DNA from: Deltaproteobacteria bacterium
GTDB taxonomy: Bacteria > Desulfobacterota > Desulfobacteria > Desulfobacterales > SURF-15
NCBI GenBank assembly: GCA_024644775.1
Contig: JAHEHB010000252.1
Span: forward strand, 1 to 7,990
DNA length: 7,990 nt
Direction of reading: 5' to 3'
In this document: positions 5,760 to 7,990 of the stretch, in pieces
How positions within the stretch are numbered: position 1 is the first letter of the stretch
Layout: each line of letters starts with the position of its first letter
Made by a program: the position numbers and the translations under genes
Notes under the pieces: generated by a model
The model's input: the letters and a program-made list of their open reading frames with translations, nothing else
Database searches by the model: none
Told to the model about the DNA's origin: nothing

Positions 5760-7990
5760 CTGTTGCCATTTTCGAACGATCTCTTTGGGTCAAAAGAATA
5801 AATATGACCGCGGTAAGCAAATAGAATAGACCAAAGTAGGTAATTCCTTTATTGATATTTGTCACTGCAAACAGTGTGCTGAAGATAACAGGTCCCAACA
5901 TCTGCCCAATTCGACTCGTGGATCGGAATATTCCGATTGCTTTTCCTGCACCCAATTTTTGTGTTACTCGGAGTTTCAAAGCGTAAACCATTTGGGAGGC
6001 GAGAACAAAACTGCTGGATAATCCAAGCAGAAAAACCGCCACAGTGGCAGAAGCGAGTCCGTCTAATATATGAAATATCAAAAACGAACAACTTCCGAGC
6101 ACACATCCCAAAAATACATATCGTTTTTTATCTTGCGATGCATCCACATATTTGCTTATGATCGGACCAATATAGATAAGGCAGATACCATAAATCATTT
6201 GAACCTGACCGATTGTTGACTGAGATACACCGATTCGACTTAAGTGAATCGGGATAAAATAGTTCATAAAACCAATAACGGCAATCGCTGCTGGAAGTCC
6301 GCTAAAGAGGATAAGGCTGAGTACGATTCGATTCGTTAGAAATTTAAAGATATTCGTGGTGCCTTTGGCTTGGGGCGTGTCTGAGATTTTAGAAACAGGT
6401 GGCGCCGGCTTTTTGACGGCGTTCCGCATAAAGAGAAGTGCATACGCAATAACGCCCAACAAAATCACAGAAGCCGTTAAAAAAGCCAATTTGTATCCGA
6501 CCATTTCAGCTAACATTGCTCCTGCTGCACCACCGCATATACCGCCCGCAAAAACACCCGCCAACAAGTTTGCGAGGCCTTGCGCCTTAGATTGACCATC
6601 GCTGTAGTTGATGACAAATCCCTGGGCAGCCATAAGCGCCAGGCCATATCCAAACCCCACGAATCCTCGTGAAATGATGAATTGTAGTGCATCGGGCGCA
6701 AAGGCAGAATATACAAAACCGATGCTTGCCATCAGTAGCCCTCCAATGAACGGTTCATGCCAGCCCCGGCGATCCAGCCAGATACCCGAAATGAGTATCG
6801 CTATTCCCGCAAACATAAATTCAGCGGAAATGGGAAGTCCCATTATCGTGTCTCTGGACAACCCCAAAAACGGTATGTAAAGTTTTTGCATATGCAGTGG
6901 GATAAACGAAATCGAAATGTCTACCCCAAACAGAAATAGGAATGCCGCCGGCCGTATAACGCCATAGTGAATCGTTTGGGGCTTTTCTTTGCTTACCACT
7001 CGACTCTGCACATAATTAAAGATTAAAATGAGCATTTCCACTAAAAAGAGGATGGAAATTATAAGCACCGTGAAGGAATCCATTGCGATATCCAGGATTT
7101 TTTTGAACAATATGGATTTTGATATATTCGTTGAAATATAACCGCTGTATCGGTTGTTATGGACCAGTTCTGTTTTGACGTTATATTCCATATTGGAAAT
7201 TGATTTTGTTGCCTCCATCCATTGCGTGTAGGCATTTTTTGATTTCTGGAAATCCGTAACACTGGTTTTTGTAGCACGATATAACGGATGATTGTTGTGA
7301 TCATATACTGTGATATCTTTCAATTCTTCGGTGCTGGTAATTAGTTGACCCAGATGGTTCTCCATATCGACGAGGTGGTTCAGTGAAATATTTTTATCTA
7401 ATAAGTAATCAACGTCCCTTTTGACAATACCGGTTAGGGTCTCCGAATTATTTTTACTTATTTCCAGAAAATAGTCTTTGAACATATAGGTCATAAAACC
7501 CGTAGAAAAAACCTGTGCGGTACAGATGACAAAAAATACAATAAAAGAAATCTTTTTCTTTGGAAAATTATCCGCATCCATGGGTAAACAGGAAAGAAAT
7601 ATGATCAGTGCAAGTATGCTGATTATAGAAATAAAAACGATGGAGAAAACATTCTTTCTCACGATCTTATCAATAAATGCTTCTAACTGTTTTTCTTTAA
7701 AAGAAAGGGAAATGATCCCGACTTCTTTTTTCTGACGATCCATTATCGGTAGAATTGTAAAATATGAATCTTGATATTTTGTGTGGTGGGAAGATTTGAA
7801 ACGTTTATCTTTGTGGGCTTTGTCTATTCGCATGGCGACTACCGATTCCGGAAGTTTCCCGCGAATGATATGTTCGTCATCACTATGAAGGACAGTGCCG
7901 TCTAACCCGGCAATCGAAATCGAGATATCCTCTTTTTGTAGAACTCCCTCGGAACCAGCAAAATCGGTTTTCTTCCTCGAAACTTTCTTT
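5749..7990 (-). CDS. Sensor-domain/MFS permease fusion protein, 5' end outside window
   Basis: The frame is open to the right edge of the window, so the protein is N-terminally incomplete: 746 residues are visible, 52 of them before the first internal Met (codon 7833-7831). Numbering from that Met, the visible order is the end of a Cache-like periplasmic domain (DGTVLHSDD at 7900-7874, then YFTILPIMD and EVGIISLSF at 24-45), a helix at 62-82, a short cytoplasmic loop, a helix at 93-115, a second periplasmic domain (about 120-245, ITVYDHNNHPLYRATKT), a helix at 250-275, and an MFS permease (about 292-683). MFS marks are the loop 2-3 motif GIWLDRRGW (350-358), SRGFVGFGYG (388-397) and GGAAGAMLAEMVG (434-446). 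Helix count puts the MFS N-terminus in the cytoplasm, as normal. Likely role: a permease gated by, or signalling with, periplasmic ligand sensing. Substrate and direction are unknown. It overlaps the next gene by 11 bases. Confidence 0.88.
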   Translation of the reverse strand, partial: KKVSRKKTDFAGSEGVLQKEDISISIAGLDGTVLHSDDEHIIRGKLPESVVAMRIDKAHKDKRFKSSHHTKYQDSYFTILPIMDRQKKEVGIISLSFKEKQLEAFIDKIVRKNVFSIVFISIISILALIIFLSCLPMDADNFPKKKISFIVFFVICTAQVFSTGFMTYMFKDYFLEISKNNSETLTGIVKRDVDYLLDKNISLNHLVDMENHLGQLITSTEELKDITVYDHNNHPLYRATKTSVTDFQKSKNAYTQWMEATKSISNMEYNVKTELVHNNRYSGYISTNISKSILFKKILDIAMDSFTVLIISILFLVEMLILIFNYVQSRVVSKEKPQTIHYGVIRPAAFLFLFGVDISISFIPLHMQKLYIPFLGLSRDTIMGLPISAEFMFAGIAILISGIWLDRRGWHEPFIGGLLMASIGFVYSAFAPDALQFIISRGFVGFGYGLALMAAQGFVINYSDGQSKAQGLANLLAGVFAGGICGGAAGAMLAEMVGYKLAFLTASVILLGVIAYALLFMRNAVKKPAPPVSKISDTPQAKGTTNIFKFLTNRIVLSLILFSGLPAAIAVIGFMNYFIPIHLSRIGVSQSTIGQVQMIYGICLIYIGPIISKYVDASQDKKRYVFLGCVLGSCSFLIFHILDGLASATVAVFLLGLSSSFVLASQMVYALKLRVTQKLGAGKAIGIFRSTSRIGQMLGPVIFSTLFAVTNINKGITYFGLFYLLTAVIFILLTQRDRSKMATDDA

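Noticed and set aside
5749..7833. Sensor-permease starting at the Met codon at 7833
   Set aside because: The frame stays open to the window edge and the upstream residues continue the same Cache-like domain, so the true start is outside the window.

Overview
The window looks like a chromosomal stretch from a Gram-negative bacterium, most likely a deltaproteobacterium of the Desulfobacterales type. The evidence is an outer-membrane beta-barrel ending in aromatic residues, Sec signal peptides, two sigma-54 promoters, AT-leaning base composition, and an imperfect palindromic intergenic repeat of a style I associate from memory with that group. The taxonomic call is inference; no rRNA or marker gene is present.

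Layout. Positions 1-479 hold no convincing gene. They carry three successive hairpins (219-300), the last one terminator-like, and a palindromic repeat (354-441). On the minus strand follow a small two-helix membrane protein (480-743, own sigma-70 type promoter) and a 369-residue outer-membrane barrel protein (967-2076). An 825-base intergenic region (2077-2901) separates the barrel gene from a divergent plus-strand gene for a periplasmic substrate-binding protein (2902-4074). A strong bidirectional hairpin terminator (4106-4141) ends that gene and also the convergent minus-strand operon. In transcription order that operon holds a membrane protein fusing periplasmic sensor domains to a major facilitator superfamily (MFS) permease (5' end beyond the window) and then an unrecognised 539-residue soluble protein, overlapping by 11 bases.

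The most informative result is regulatory. Both divergent genes have GG-N10-GC sigma-54 promoters at similar distances from their start codons. The plus-strand promoter also has an upstream inverted repeat suited to an enhancer-binding protein and an IHF-like site in an AT-rich segment between them. The barrel and the binding protein may therefore respond to one sigma-54 activator.

How the genes could work together is inference. The barrel would admit or interact with a compound at the outer membrane and the binding protein would capture it in the periplasm. The sensor-permease could detect and move a compound across the inner membrane, and the 539-residue protein could act on it in the cytoplasm. 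No ABC permease or ATPase is present, so the binding protein is an orphan here.
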